From contig NZ_LNCU01000104.1 of the NCBI RefSeq assembly GCF_001542415.1, positions 1 through 50,124 of the forward strand: a stretch of 50,124 bases of DNA. Reading direction: 5' to 3'. The notes under the pieces were generated by a model, which worked only from the letters and a program-made list of their open reading frames with translations, searched no databases and was not told the DNA's origin. This DNA comes from Bradyrhizobium macuxiense. GTDB lineage: Bacteria; Pseudomonadota; Alphaproteobacteria; Rhizobiales; Xanthobacteraceae. Shown in pieces: positions 10,087 through 18,443 of this stretch (positions are counted from its first letter, which is position 1; each line of letters opens with the position of its first letter). A program made the translations under genes and the position numbers.

Positions 10087-10158
10087 ATGTCATTGCGTCG
10101 GACGGCGCGATTGGCGCTTGCGTCGAACAGACGTGCCGGCAGCTTGGCCGGCCAATGA
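10087..10158 (+). CDS. Possible 23-residue leader peptide
   Basis: A short frame, ATG at 10087 to TGA at 10158, lies in the otherwise gene-free 399-bp region before the FIST gene. It has a strong GGGAGG site 6 bp upstream. The peptide is basic and Ala/Leu/Arg-rich (begins MSLRRTARLALAS). It is either a translated leader affecting expression of the sensor operon or a chance frame; nothing else supports it. Confidence 0.3.
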   Translation: MSLRRTARLALASNRRAGSLAGQ

Positions 10159-10299
10159 TGCTTCCCTCTACGACACAGTTATCGAACGTCCCGACGGCGC
10201 CTCGTTTGCCTCAGGCTTGAGCCACCGTCGCGGTATGTGCGGGCCCACCCGCGCCAACAAGAAAAGAAGAATAAAGAGACCTGGTCTGGGAGAAAGCCC

Positions 10300-11472
10300 T
10301 TGGCGGAGAAGCACGGCAGTGCAGCCGACAGTATTGTCGTGGCGCAGGCAAAGACCGACGGAGCGCGGGAAGCCGCGGACGAGATCGCCCGTCAATTGGC
10401 AAGTGCCAAGCTCGCGATGGTCACCGTCTTCGTCTCGCCGTTCTACGACCCCGAAATCTTCATCGCCGAGCTGTCGCGCCGGATGCCCGACACTCCGATC
10501 TTTGGCTGCACCACGGCCGGCGAGCTTTCGCCGGGCGGCTGGGACGAGGACAGCGTGGTCGCGATGGGCTTCAACGCCGCGGACTTCGTGATCGCCGCCC
10601 GCCCGCTGCTTGATCTCGCGACCTTCCGTGTCGATCGCGGCCGTTCGATCTGCACCGAGCTGCAGCAGGAATTCGCGCAATGCACTGAGCAATGCGACCC
10701 CGCTGACGAATCGTTCGGGCTGCTGTTCATCGACGGCATGTGCCAGCGCGAAGAAACCATCATGTCGGCGATCTACGCTTCTCTCGGAGACATCCCGATC
10801 GTCGGCGGCTCCGCCGGTGACGGCCTGCGCTTCGAGAAGTCATGGGTCTTCCATAACGGCAAGGCCTACACCGATGCCGCGGTGGTGATCCTGATCAGGA
10901 CCCGGCTGCCGTTTCGCCTGTTCAAATGCGATCACTTCGAGCCGACCGCGACCAAGATGGTTGTGACCGACGCCGACATCGAGCGGCGGATCGTCAAGGA
11001 GATCAACGCCGAGCCCGCCGCGCTGGAATATTCGCGCGCGGTCGGCCTCAGCGACAGCAAGCTCGAACTGTTTTCCTTCGCCGCGCACCCCTTGCTGGTC
11101 CGCGTCGGCGGCGCCTACTACGCGCGATCGATCCAGCGCACCAACGCGGACGGGTCATTACAGTTCTTCTGCGCCATCGATGAGGGCATGGTGCTGACGG
11201 TGGCGCGCGAGCGCGATCCGATCGACGCCACCAACGAGATGCTGCAGGAGATCACCAATGACCTCGGCGAGATCTCGGTGTTCATCGGCTTCGAATGCGT
11301 GCTGCGGCGGCTCGACGTCGAGCAGCATCAACTGTCGCGCGAGATGTCGGAGCTCTATCGCCGCAACAATGTGATTGGCTTTCAGACCTATGGCGAGCAA
11401 TATCGATCCATGCATGTTAATCAGACGCTGACCGGCGTCGCCATCGGCAAGCGGGCCATTGCTCCGCAATGA
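10300..11472 (+). CDS. FIST-domain sensor protein (NosP-like)
   Basis: A 390-residue cytoplasmic protein with the FIST N and FIST C architecture. Visible motifs are FGCTTAGELSPGGW in the N-terminal half and GGSAGDGLRF near the middle. FIST proteins are small-ligand sensors; the best known, NosP, binds nitric oxide through heme and controls a kinase encoded beside it. The stop codon overlaps the kinase start (ATGA at 11469-11472), which supports a sensor-kinase pair. I chose the TTG at 10300 because GGGAG lies seven bases upstream and the resulting length fits NosP-type proteins; a GTG at 10237 is the alternative. Heme and NO binding here are inferred, not visible. Confidence 0.88.
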   Translation: MAEKHGSAADSIVVAQAKTDGAREAADEIARQLASAKLAMVTVFVSPFYDPEIFIAELSRRMPDTPIFGCTTAGELSPGGWDEDSVVAMGFNAADFVIAARPLLDLATFRVDRGRSICTELQQEFAQCTEQCDPADESFGLLFIDGMCQREETIMSAIYASLGDIPIVGGSAGDGLRFEKSWVFHNGKAYTDAAVVILIRTRLPFRLFKCDHFEPTATKMVVTDADIERRIVKEINAEPAALEYSRAVGLSDSKLELFSFAAHPLLVRVGGAYYARSIQRTNADGSLQFFCAIDEGMVLTVARERDPIDATNEMLQEITNDLGEISVFIGFECVLRRLDVEQHQLSREMSELYRRNNVIGFQTYGEQYRSMHVNQTLTGVAIGKRAIAPQ

Positions 11473-12842
11473 CCGATACCCGGACCAGCCACATCGCAAC
11501 GCTCGAGCGCGAGGCCGAGAAGCTGCGCAAGATCAACGCTGCGCTGATGTCACGCGTCGAGCGCTCGACCGACCAGCAGCTTAATGCGTTCTCGCTGTTC
11601 GAAACCGCGATTGCGCTCGATCAGCAGGTGCGCGACCGTACCCAGCAGCTCAAGCAGGTGCTGCAGTCCCTGGAAAAGACCAACGGCCGACTGCTGCAGG
11701 CGAAACAGCAGGCCGAGGCGGCGAGCTCGCTGAAATCATCGGTGCTTGTCTCCGTCACCCACGATCTGCTGCAGCCGCTGAATGCGGCGCGGCTGACGCT
11801 CTCTGCACTGACCGAGATGGTGAGCGAGCCGAAGGGCGTCGTCCTCACCGACCAGATCGACCGCTCGCTGGCGACGCTCGAGGACATGTTGCGCACGCTG
11901 CTCGACATTTCCAAGCTCGATGCGGGCGTGCTCAAGCCGGAATTCGGACCGGTCGCGATCGCCTCGCTGTTCGAGCCACTGCAGCAGGAGTTCAGCCCGA
12001 CCGCCACAAAGCGCAACCTCTCGCTCCGGATCATGCCGTCGTCAGGCGTGGTCCGCTCCGACCCGCTGATGCTACGCCGGATCCTGCAGAACCTGCTCGC
12101 CAATGCATTGCGCTACACCCAGCGCGGTAGCGTGCTGATGGGTTGCCGCACGAGAGGCGACAATATCAGCATCGAGGTGCACGACACCGGCCCCGGAATC
12201 CCGGAAGCCCAGCGCGAGGCCATCTTTGTCGAGTTCCAGCGCGGCGACGCCAGCGCCGGTGACAAGGCTGGCATTGGGCTCGGCCTCTCGATCGTGCGTC
12301 GCTTTGCCAACGTGCTCGGCCACGACATCCGGCTGACGTCGCGCCCGGGCCAGGGCTCGATCTTCTCCGTCACCCTGCCTCGCACTGCCGACCCCGTCGC
12401 GATCCCCGCGCGCGAACAGGCCAGCGTCGATTATCGCTATGGCGGCATGGAGGGCGCGAAGATCCTGCTGATCGAGAACGACCTGTCGAGCGCCGAGGGC
12501 CTTGCCAGCCTGCTGGAGAAGTGGGGCTGCGACGTCGCGGTGACGATCTCAAAGACCGAAGCGCTCGAACGGATCAGGGCGCTCGATGGAGTACCGGACG
12601 CCATCATCGCCGACCTTCACCTCGACAATGGCGAGACCGGGATCGAGGCCGTCGACGTGATCCGCAACGAGATCAAGACCGGCGTTCCGGCAATCATCGT
12701 CACCGCCGACCACTCCGCCAAGGCTGCCTCCGACGTGTCGGCCTTCGGCCATGAATTGCTGAAGAAGCCGATCAAGCCCGCGGAGATGCGCTCGCTGCTG
12801 TCGTTCCTTCTCGCCGCGGAGCAGCCGGCGACGCGGCTATGA
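11469..12842 (+). CDS. Hybrid histidine kinase (NahK/ErcS'-like)
   Basis: A cytoplasmic 457-residue kinase without membrane segments. Residues 1-90 form a probable coiled coil. The dimerisation domain carries phospho-acceptor His98 in VTHDLLQPLNAARL, an H-box form I associate with the NahK/ErcS' kinases. An HATPase domain follows, with N-box around LLANALRY, G1 HDTGPGIP and G2 GIGLGLSI. The C-terminal receiver starts near 330, with acidic Glu336/Asp338, phospho-acceptor Asp382 and Lys433. There is no PAS domain, so sensing probably depends on the overlapping FIST partner. It could phosphorylate the LuxR-type regulators on the opposite strand. Its 3' end overlaps that of the convergent regulator by 6 bp. 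Confidence 0.93.
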   Translation: MTDTRTSHIATLEREAEKLRKINAALMSRVERSTDQQLNAFSLFETAIALDQQVRDRTQQLKQVLQSLEKTNGRLLQAKQQAEAASSLKSSVLVSVTHDLLQPLNAARLTLSALTEMVSEPKGVVLTDQIDRSLATLEDMLRTLLDISKLDAGVLKPEFGPVAIASLFEPLQQEFSPTATKRNLSLRIMPSSGVVRSDPLMLRRILQNLLANALRYTQRGSVLMGCRTRGDNISIEVHDTGPGIPEAQREAIFVEFQRGDASAGDKAGIGLGLSIVRRFANVLGHDIRLTSRPGQGSIFSVTLPRTADPVAIPAREQASVDYRYGGMEGAKILLIENDLSSAEGLASLLEKWGCDVAVTISKTEALERIRALDGVPDAIIADLHLDNGETGIEAVDVIRNEIKTGVPAIIVTADHSAKAASDVSAFGHELLKKPIKPAEMRSLLSFLLAAEQPATRL

Positions 12843-13616
12843 ATGGCTGTCGCGCGACGGCGCGGCAATCGGCGCGTGATCATGCTTGCCGAAATCCAGC
12901 TTCGACAATGCGATGATGGCCTCGGTGCGGCTTCGCACGTTCAACTTCCGCAGGATCTCCGAGACATGCACCTTTACGGTCGTGACCGAGATATCGAGCT
13001 GATAGGCAATGTGCTTGTTCTGCAGGCCGTGGCAGATCATGTCGAGCACACGCAGCTGCTGCGCGGTGAACTGGCCGAGATGCTGGACCAGCTCGCGCGT
13101 ATCGGCCTGACCTTTCCGGGCGGCGGCGGCATCGCGGAAGCGCGAGGGCAGGCACACGTCCCCTTCGAGGATGCCGCGCAGCAGGCGCGCCAGCTCGGCC
13201 TTCGGCGTGGACTTCGGAATGTAGCCGGAGATGCCGAGCGAGATCGCACTGCCGATAATCCGGGAATCGTCATGCGCCGATACGATCACGAGCGCGCTGC
13301 GCGGCGCCGCCGCGCGCACCCGATAGGCGCCCAACAGCCCCGTCGTCCCGGGCATCGACAGATCGAGCAGGATCAGGTCGAGGCCGTCGCGCGCGGCGAT
13401 GACATCCAGCGCGCCGTCGATCGATGTCGCCTGCAGTACCTCGGCATCGGGAAACTCTGCGCCGATCACACCGATCAGCGCGGCACGGAACAGCGGGTGA
13501 TCCTCGACGATGAGCAGCCGAGGGGCACCCGCATTGCTAACCGGCGGCTCATCCGCCAGGGGCGCGGTCGTGGTCAAAGCTGCGCCGTCCTCTCCCGGAT
13601 CGCTCATGACAGCCAT
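12837..13616 (-). CDS. LuxR/NarL-type response regulator
   Basis: A 259-residue two-component regulator. The receiver domain has acidic residues in VEDHPLF near 38-43, phospho-acceptor Asp85 in LLDLSMPG, and Lys in YIPKS. A C-terminal LuxR helix-turn-helix spans about 190-245, with FTAQQLRVLDMICHGLQNKHIA and TVKVHVSEILRKL. The first 30 residues are a Pro/Ala-rich extension. Starts at 13616 and 13607 are both possible and neither has a strong ribosome site. It lies 78 bp downstream of a second regulator of the same class and converges on the kinase. By analogy with ErbR/AgmR in Pseudomonas it may control alcohol oxidation genes; that is inference. Confidence 0.93.
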   Translation of the reverse strand: MAVMSDPGEDGAALTTTAPLADEPPVSNAGAPRLLIVEDHPLFRAALIGVIGAEFPDAEVLQATSIDGALDVIAARDGLDLILLDLSMPGTTGLLGAYRVRAAAPRSALVIVSAHDDSRIIGSAISLGISGYIPKSTPKAELARLLRGILEGDVCLPSRFRDAAAARKGQADTRELVQHLGQFTAQQLRVLDMICHGLQNKHIAYQLDISVTTVKVHVSEILRKLNVRSRTEAIIALSKLDFGKHDHAPIAAPSRDSHS

Positions 13617-13694
13617 TATGGCACGACGTTATCTCAAAGCCGCAGGCCAGCCTATAGGTGGAACGTTCAATGCCCTCGCCTTGCAGCGCAGCAC

Positions 13695-14375
13695 CTAGGA
13701 CGCTTTCTCGGGCTTTGAACCCGCACAGGCTTCAGCGACGGGAAGCGGGATCTTGCCGAGTTCGATGATCGCCTTGTTGCGGCTGAACAGCTTCAGCTTG
13801 CGCAGGATCTCGGTGACATGCGCCTTCACCGTGGACTCCGCGAGCTTGAGCTCGGCAGCGATCTCGCGGTTCTGCAAACCGCGGGTGATCAGGTGCAGGA
13901 CCCGGATCTGCTGCGGCGTGAGCTTCTGGATCCGTTCCTGCAGCGTGCGCGCCGTCTCCGATTGCTCCAAGGCGCCGGCCGCGACGAAGTCCCGCGGCGC
14001 CGAGACCGAGCCGCTCAGCACCCGCGCGATCGCCTGCGACAGTTCGCCGAGCGAGGTCGACTTCGGCAGATAGCCGACCGCGCCCATTTCCAGCGCCTCG
14101 CGGATCGTGTGCTTGTCCTCCTCGCTCGACACGATGGCGATCGGAAGCCTTGGATAGCGATCCCTGATCTTCTGGAAGCCGGAGAAGCCAACCACGTCGG
14201 GCAGCAGCAAATCGAGCAGCGCCAGGTCGATGTTCGGCTCGCTGGCGAGGATGCCGAGCGCGCCCTTGATCGAGGTGGCCTCGTAGATGCGGGCATCCGG
14301 GTGCGAGACGCGGATGGCATTGCCAAGTGCCTCACCGAACAATGGGTGATCGTCGATGATCAGGAAGCCCATCAT
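13695..14375 (-). CDS. LuxR/NarL-type response regulator
   Basis: A 226-residue regulator with an N-terminal receiver (IDDHPLFGEAL, phospho-acceptor Asp in LALLDLLLPD near residue 55, Lys in YLPKSTS) and a C-terminal LuxR-type DNA-binding domain (LTPQQIRVLHLITRGLQNREIA, STVKAHVTEILRKL). It resembles the regulator downstream closely in order and motifs, so the two probably arose by duplication. The start has two consecutive ATG codons at 14375 and 14372, with GAGG upstream. It could form a short operon with the next regulator and lies between the kinase and the xoxF genes, pointing to a role in their control. Confidence 0.93.
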   Translation of the reverse strand: MMGFLIIDDHPLFGEALGNAIRVSHPDARIYEATSIKGALGILASEPNIDLALLDLLLPDVVGFSGFQKIRDRYPRLPIAIVSSEEDKHTIREALEMGAVGYLPKSTSLGELSQAIARVLSGSVSAPRDFVAAGALEQSETARTLQERIQKLTPQQIRVLHLITRGLQNREIAAELKLAESTVKAHVTEILRKLKLFSRNKAIIELGKIPLPVAEACAGSKPEKAS

Positions 14376-14464
14376 GAGGAGCCTCGTACGTAAGTTGCGG
14401 CCGTCGCGCGGCTAATGCGCTATGACATTGGGTTGAACCGTCATCGCGCTTTGGTTTCTTGTCT

Positions 14465-14540
14465 GAGCATGATCTCCGCGCAAACGCTTTGCGTTTGTCG
14501 CGAGGGAAAACCGCTCCACACTTTTCCGGATCATGCTCTA
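14465..14540 (-). repeat. Dispersed palindromic repeat ending on the xoxJG-like stop codon
   Basis: The 76-bp element is bounded by GAGCATGATC and its complement GATCATGCTC, with an internal hairpin (CAAACGCTTTGCGTTTG). A diverged copy is at 42535-42611. In both cases the element begins on the minus strand exactly at the stop codon of a minus-strand gene, so the stop TAG here is part of the repeat. It may work as a transcription terminator or RNA end-structure. Confidence 0.75.
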
Positions 14541-15728
14541 GTTCGACGAGTCGGAGGTCTGCAATGTCTGCAGATAGGCATATACGTTTTTCAGCTCGTC
14601 GTCGCTAAAAACGTCCTTCCACGACGGCATCCCCTTCGCGGGCCGCCCCTCATGGACCGTCTTCCAGAAGGTCGCTTCCATGTCCGCGCCGTAGCGCTTC
14701 TTCAGCAAGCGCAGGTCGATGCGACGCTCGCTCTGCACCGCGTCCGGGCCATGACAGTGGGCGCAGGTGCCGTTGAAGGTCTCGCGTCCGGCCTTGATAT
14801 CTCCGGTCGCTGCCGCGGTCTGGACCGGCTTCTCGGTCGTGGTCGCCTGCCCCACCGTGGTGGGTTCACTGACCCCGGTGGACGACGTTGTCCGGTCCGC
14901 CTGGCCGAACTTCACCGGCGCGCCGTTCGGAACACCATATTTGGCGAACAGGGCAGCGATCTCGGGCTGCAATGACGGCAGCACGCCGTCGACTTCATCG
15001 CGCAATGCGCCGGACGCCTTGGCAAATCCAATCGCGGTCTTCCAGAGCAGGCCGTCGCCCTCGGTCGATACGACCTGATACTTGTCGTCATAGGTGGTCT
15101 TGTTGAGCCAACCCGCCACCGGCGCCCAGATGAAGGCGACGTCCACCTTGCCCTGCGCGAGCGCCGCCATGCCCTCGTCCGGGCTCAGCACGGTAACCTT
15201 CTGGATGTCGTCGCGCGACGCGAGCAGATTCTGCGGCGCCGATTCATATTGTACCGCGACCCGCAAGCCCTTGAGATCGTCGATGCCGGCGAGCTTGCAG
15301 TCCTTGGCGCCGACCAGCGCGTAGCCTTCATGGGCGATCGGCTGCGAGAAGATCACCGCAGGCCCCATGAAATCGTCGACCAGCGGCAGGCCGACCATGG
15401 CATCGCATTGCTTGCTGAGCAGCGTCTCGCGAACCGTGCGCTTGCCGAAATAGGACTTGTACCACTTGTAGCTCACGGCACGGCCGAGCTTTTCGGCCAC
15501 CGCCTGGCCGATCTCGAGATACAGGCCTGGCTTGCCCGGGTCATCGCTCGAGAACGGCAGATTGGTCGGATCGGCGCAGAAGCGCAGCGGCTTGGTCTCT
15601 TCGGCGCCGGCCGACACGGCCGGCGCCATCAATAGTGTGGAGAGCAGCACGGCGCGTATCGCCTGCCCCAACCGCGCGTCACGCGACCGCTTGCGCACTT
15701 CGTTTCGGGTCATGCTGGACACGGACAT
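14538..15728 (-). CDS. XoxJ-like binding protein fused to a cytochrome c domain
   Basis: A 396-residue periplasmic protein. After a long signal sequence (hydrophobic 25-40, cleavage near residue 40-42) comes a solute-binding-protein fold at about 45-275 (begins KPLRFCADPTNLPFSSDD), as in MxaJ/XoxJ proteins. A Thr/Ser-rich linker at 280-305 leads to a class I cytochrome c domain with the heme motif CAHCH at 322-326 and a likely axial Met367 in KGMPSW. It follows xoxF by 23 bp with a GGAGG site, so it should be co-expressed with it. In methylotrophs XoxG (cytochrome acceptor) and XoxJ (binding protein) are separate; this protein seems to combine both. It could pass electrons from the quinoprotein to the respiratory chain. 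Confidence 0.85.
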   Translation of the reverse strand: MSVSSMTRNEVRKRSRDARLGQAIRAVLLSTLLMAPAVSAGAEETKPLRFCADPTNLPFSSDDPGKPGLYLEIGQAVAEKLGRAVSYKWYKSYFGKRTVRETLLSKQCDAMVGLPLVDDFMGPAVIFSQPIAHEGYALVGAKDCKLAGIDDLKGLRVAVQYESAPQNLLASRDDIQKVTVLSPDEGMAALAQGKVDVAFIWAPVAGWLNKTTYDDKYQVVSTEGDGLLWKTAIGFAKASGALRDEVDGVLPSLQPEIAALFAKYGVPNGAPVKFGQADRTTSSTGVSEPTTVGQATTTEKPVQTAAATGDIKAGRETFNGTCAHCHGPDAVQSERRIDLRLLKKRYGADMEATFWKTVHEGRPAKGMPSWKDVFSDDELKNVYAYLQTLQTSDSSN

Positions 15729-15751
15729 GCTGCCTCCGTTCTCGACGATCG

Positions 15752-17467
15752 TTACTGCACTGCGAAGACGAACAGCGAGCCGCCCTCGGGCGCCGCGGCG
15801 GTCATCTTCTTGCCGATGTCACCGAGGAAGGCCGGGATCGACGCCGTGCGCCCGACCACGATCGCGACATACTGCTTGCCGTCGACCGAGTAGGTCACGG
15901 GACCGGCGCCGATACCGCTGCCGAGGTTCTTGCTCCACAGCACCTTGCCGTTCTTGGCATCGATGGCGCGGAAGTCGCCGTGCAGATTGCCCGAGAACAC
16001 CAGATTGCCGGCCGTCGTCAGCGTGCCGCCATTGAAGGGCAGGTCTTCCTTGATACCCCACACCTTCTTGTTGGCGACGGGATCCCAGGCCACGAGCTCG
16101 CCGAGGAATCCGCCGGGACCACCCTTGGTCGGGAATTCGGCGCCGAGATAGAACACGCCGCGCTTGTAGTTCACGTCGCTGACCGACCAGTCCATGCAGA
16201 CATTGTTGGTCGGGATGTAGACGAGACCGGTCCCAGGGTTGTACGACATCGGCTGCCAGTTCTTGCCGCCGATCAGGTTCGGGCAGATGTCCTTCGCGGG
16301 ATGGCCGGGGCCGGGCCGCTTGTCCGGGTCTTCTTCGGCCCGCATCGTGTTGATGTCCCACTTCTTGGCCCAGTTCGCGAAGACGTACTTCTCGGCCGAG
16401 ATCACCTTGCCGGTCTCGCGGTTGGCGACGAAGAAGAAGCCGTTGCGGTCCGCCTTCATCAGCACCGGCGTCTCCGCACCCTTGATCTTGAGGTCGGCGA
16501 GCAGCAGTTCGTTGACGCCGTCATAATCCCAGGCGTCGGCCGGGGTGCCCTGGATGTGCCATTTGATCTTGCCGGTGTTCGGATCGATCGCGAGCGTGGA
16601 GGCCGTGTACAAATTGGTCAGCTTGCCGAAATTGCCGTCGCCGGTGGAACGCACGCCGGTATTCCAGGGCCCCGGATTGCTGGTGCCCCAATAGACCGTG
16701 TCGGACTTGGCGTCGTAGGAGCCGACCAGCCAGGCGGCACCGCCGCCATGCAGGCCGGTATCGCCCTTCCAGGTGTCGCTGCCGGGTTCGCCGGGCGCCG
16801 GCACGGTATAGGTCTGCCAGAGCAGCTTGCCGTTCTTGAGATCGAACGCCTGCAGCGAGCCGCGGACGCCGTACTCGCCGCCGCCGAAGCCGGTGATGAC
16901 CTTGTCGCGGACCACGAGCGGCGGCGAGGTGATCACCGAACCCTGCTTGTAGTCGACGACCGTCGAGGTCCACAGCTCCTTGCCGGTCTCGGCATCGAGC
17001 GCAGTCAGCTTGCCGTCGAGCCGGCCGACGAAGATCTTGCCGTCGGCATAGGACACGCCGCGATTGTTGACGTCGCAGCAGGCATATTGAAGCACGTCGT
17101 CGGGGATGTCGGGCTGCCAGGTCCATTTGCGCGCGCCGGTCGCGGCATCGATCGCATAGACGTATTTCGGCCCCCAGGAGGTCGAGACGTAGAGGGTCTT
17201 GCCGATCACGATCGGCGAGGACTCGTTGGAGCGCAGCGAGGCCAGCGACATCGAATAGACCAGCTGCAGCTTGCCGGCATTCTCGGAGTTGATTTGCTTC
17301 AAGGGGCTGAAGCGCGTATTGCCGTAGTCGTGGCCCGCAATAGCCCAGCCGTTGGGATCCGACGCCGCCTTCGCGACGGAATCATTCGCTCTCGACGCGC
17401 CGATGCTTGCGATCAGCATCGCGACCAGCGACGCGCCGGCAAAGAAAGTCCCGCTCCTCAGCTTCAT
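15752..17467 (-). CDS. xoxF: PQQ-dependent alcohol dehydrogenase, lanthanide (XoxF) type
   Basis: A 571-residue periplasmic quinoprotein with a signal peptide (hydrophobic 8-24) and a beta-propeller of repeated tryptophan-docking motifs (LDAETGKELW, FDLKNGKLLW). The vicinal Cys130-Cys131 in YACCDVNNRG is the PQQ-contacting disulfide. Glu198, Asn264 and Asp314 occupy the metal and catalytic positions. Asp316, two residues after the catalytic Asp (WDYDG), is the extra acidic ligand marking lanthanide-dependent enzymes; calcium-type MxaF has Ala there. It oxidises methanol or ethanol, transferring electrons to a cytochrome c. Segments such as AKDICPNLIGGKNW and NNVCMDW favour XoxF over ExaA. The ATG has a strong GGAGGAAG site. 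No PQQ synthesis genes are in the window. Confidence 0.9.
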   Translation of the reverse strand: MKLRSGTFFAGASLVAMLIASIGASRANDSVAKAASDPNGWAIAGHDYGNTRFSPLKQINSENAGKLQLVYSMSLASLRSNESSPIVIGKTLYVSTSWGPKYVYAIDAATGARKWTWQPDIPDDVLQYACCDVNNRGVSYADGKIFVGRLDGKLTALDAETGKELWTSTVVDYKQGSVITSPPLVVRDKVITGFGGGEYGVRGSLQAFDLKNGKLLWQTYTVPAPGEPGSDTWKGDTGLHGGGAAWLVGSYDAKSDTVYWGTSNPGPWNTGVRSTGDGNFGKLTNLYTASTLAIDPNTGKIKWHIQGTPADAWDYDGVNELLLADLKIKGAETPVLMKADRNGFFFVANRETGKVISAEKYVFANWAKKWDINTMRAEEDPDKRPGPGHPAKDICPNLIGGKNWQPMSYNPGTGLVYIPTNNVCMDWSVSDVNYKRGVFYLGAEFPTKGGPGGFLGELVAWDPVANKKVWGIKEDLPFNGGTLTTAGNLVFSGNLHGDFRAIDAKNGKVLWSKNLGSGIGAGPVTYSVDGKQYVAIVVGRTASIPAFLGDIGKKMTAAAPEGGSLFVFAVQ

Positions 17468-17873
17468 CTGCTTCCTCCAATATGGTTTCGTTGCCGCGAC
17501 GGATGCGTCGCGGGCGCGGCTCTCTACCCAATTTGTGAACGCGCGATCTTTCGTCGCTGCATCGGCGACGAAAATGACAGCAACGCTTTTTGGTCGTTAT
17601 AGGCGGAAGGTAGTAGCCCTTGCGAAGGCCGTTCGTGCCGCATTGCGATCAGCAGTTTTGGCGATCGCACGCGTCGCGAAACGCTCCCGCATCACGCTCA
17701 CTTCGAGCGCTCGGCGCGCGCTAGCAAATTGCCCATCCCGGGACTGCCTGCTAGGATCGAAACACAGGCCCGGCACCCTCATGACAAGGCCGCGACTACG
17801 ACTTTGATCGCGGTTACGACCCCCATGAAGCGTGCTCTACTGGGTCAACAAATGAGACCTTTGGGAGGAACGC
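17468..17873. other. Divergent control region, xoxF/CoxS-type operon
   Basis: These 406 bp hold no credible gene. CTACTACCTT on the minus strand at 17616-17607 matches ten bases of the motif upstream of exaC and lies 140 bp before the xoxF start. A hairpin (TTTCGTCGC at 17550-17558 with GCGACGAAA) lies in the xoxF leader. I see no clear promoter pair for the Cox-type operon. Confidence 0.45.
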
Positions 17874-18359
17874 GTGTCTACAGTCAAACTGACGGTAAAC
17901 GGCAGGGCGGTCTCGGTCGACGTTGAGGACCGAACCCTCCTCGTGCATGTCTTGCGCGAAAACCTGAACCTGACCGGCACCCATGTCGGCTGCGATACCA
18001 GCCAGTGCGGTGCCTGCGTCGTCCACGTCGATGGACGGGCGGTCAAATCCTGCACCATGCTGGCCGGCCAGGCCGCCGGCTCCAACGTCACCACGATCGA
18101 AGGCCTCGCCAAGGGCGACGAGCTGCATCCAATGCAGGCCGCCTTCCGCGACAATCACGGCCTTCAGTGCGGCTACTGCACCCCCGGCATGATCATGTCC
18201 GCGGTCGACATCGTGCACCGCCATGGTGGCAATCTCGATGAGGAAACCGTCCGCCACGAGCTCGAAGGCAACATCTGCCGCTGCACGGGCTACCACAACA
18301 TCGTCAAGGCGGTGCTCGATGCAGCCGGCCGCATGAAGGTTGCGCAGGCCGCCGAATAG
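17874..18359 (+). CDS. coxS: Xanthine-oxidase family small subunit, [2Fe-2S] (CoxS-like)
   Basis: A 161-residue iron-sulphur subunit of a molybdenum hydroxylase. The N-terminal plant-type ferredoxin domain binds one cluster through Cys40, Cys45, Cys48 and Cys60. The helical C-terminal domain binds the second through Cys99, Cys102, Cys135 and Cys137 (CGYC and CRC motifs). It would carry electrons from the molybdenum site to the FAD subunit. The start is GTG with a strong GGGAGGAAC site. The gene order S-L-M is the form II arrangement; true form I CO dehydrogenase operons run M-S-L. It is cytoplasmic, with no signal peptide. Confidence 0.95.
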   Translation: MSTVKLTVNGRAVSVDVEDRTLLVHVLRENLNLTGTHVGCDTSQCGACVVHVDGRAVKSCTMLAGQAAGSNVTTIEGLAKGDELHPMQAAFRDNHGLQCGYCTPGMIMSAVDIVHRHGGNLDEETVRHELEGNICRCTGYHNIVKAVLDAAGRMKVAQAAE

Positions 18360-18443
18360 CGGACCGCGCACAATCAAGCTCATCGCCGCCGGTCTCGATG
18401 GAAACGGCGGCAAATCGAAATCTCCGGTCGGGAGGACTAGACA

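Noticed and set aside
13617..13694. Sigma-54 promoter (TGGCAC at 13619) before the first regulator
   Set aside because: The matching TTGC element at the required spacing is missing and the orientation does not fit the minus-strand gene.
15752..17467. Calcium-type methanol dehydrogenase MxaF
   Set aside because: It has Asp at the position where MxaF has Ala, and no mxaI small-subunit gene follows.
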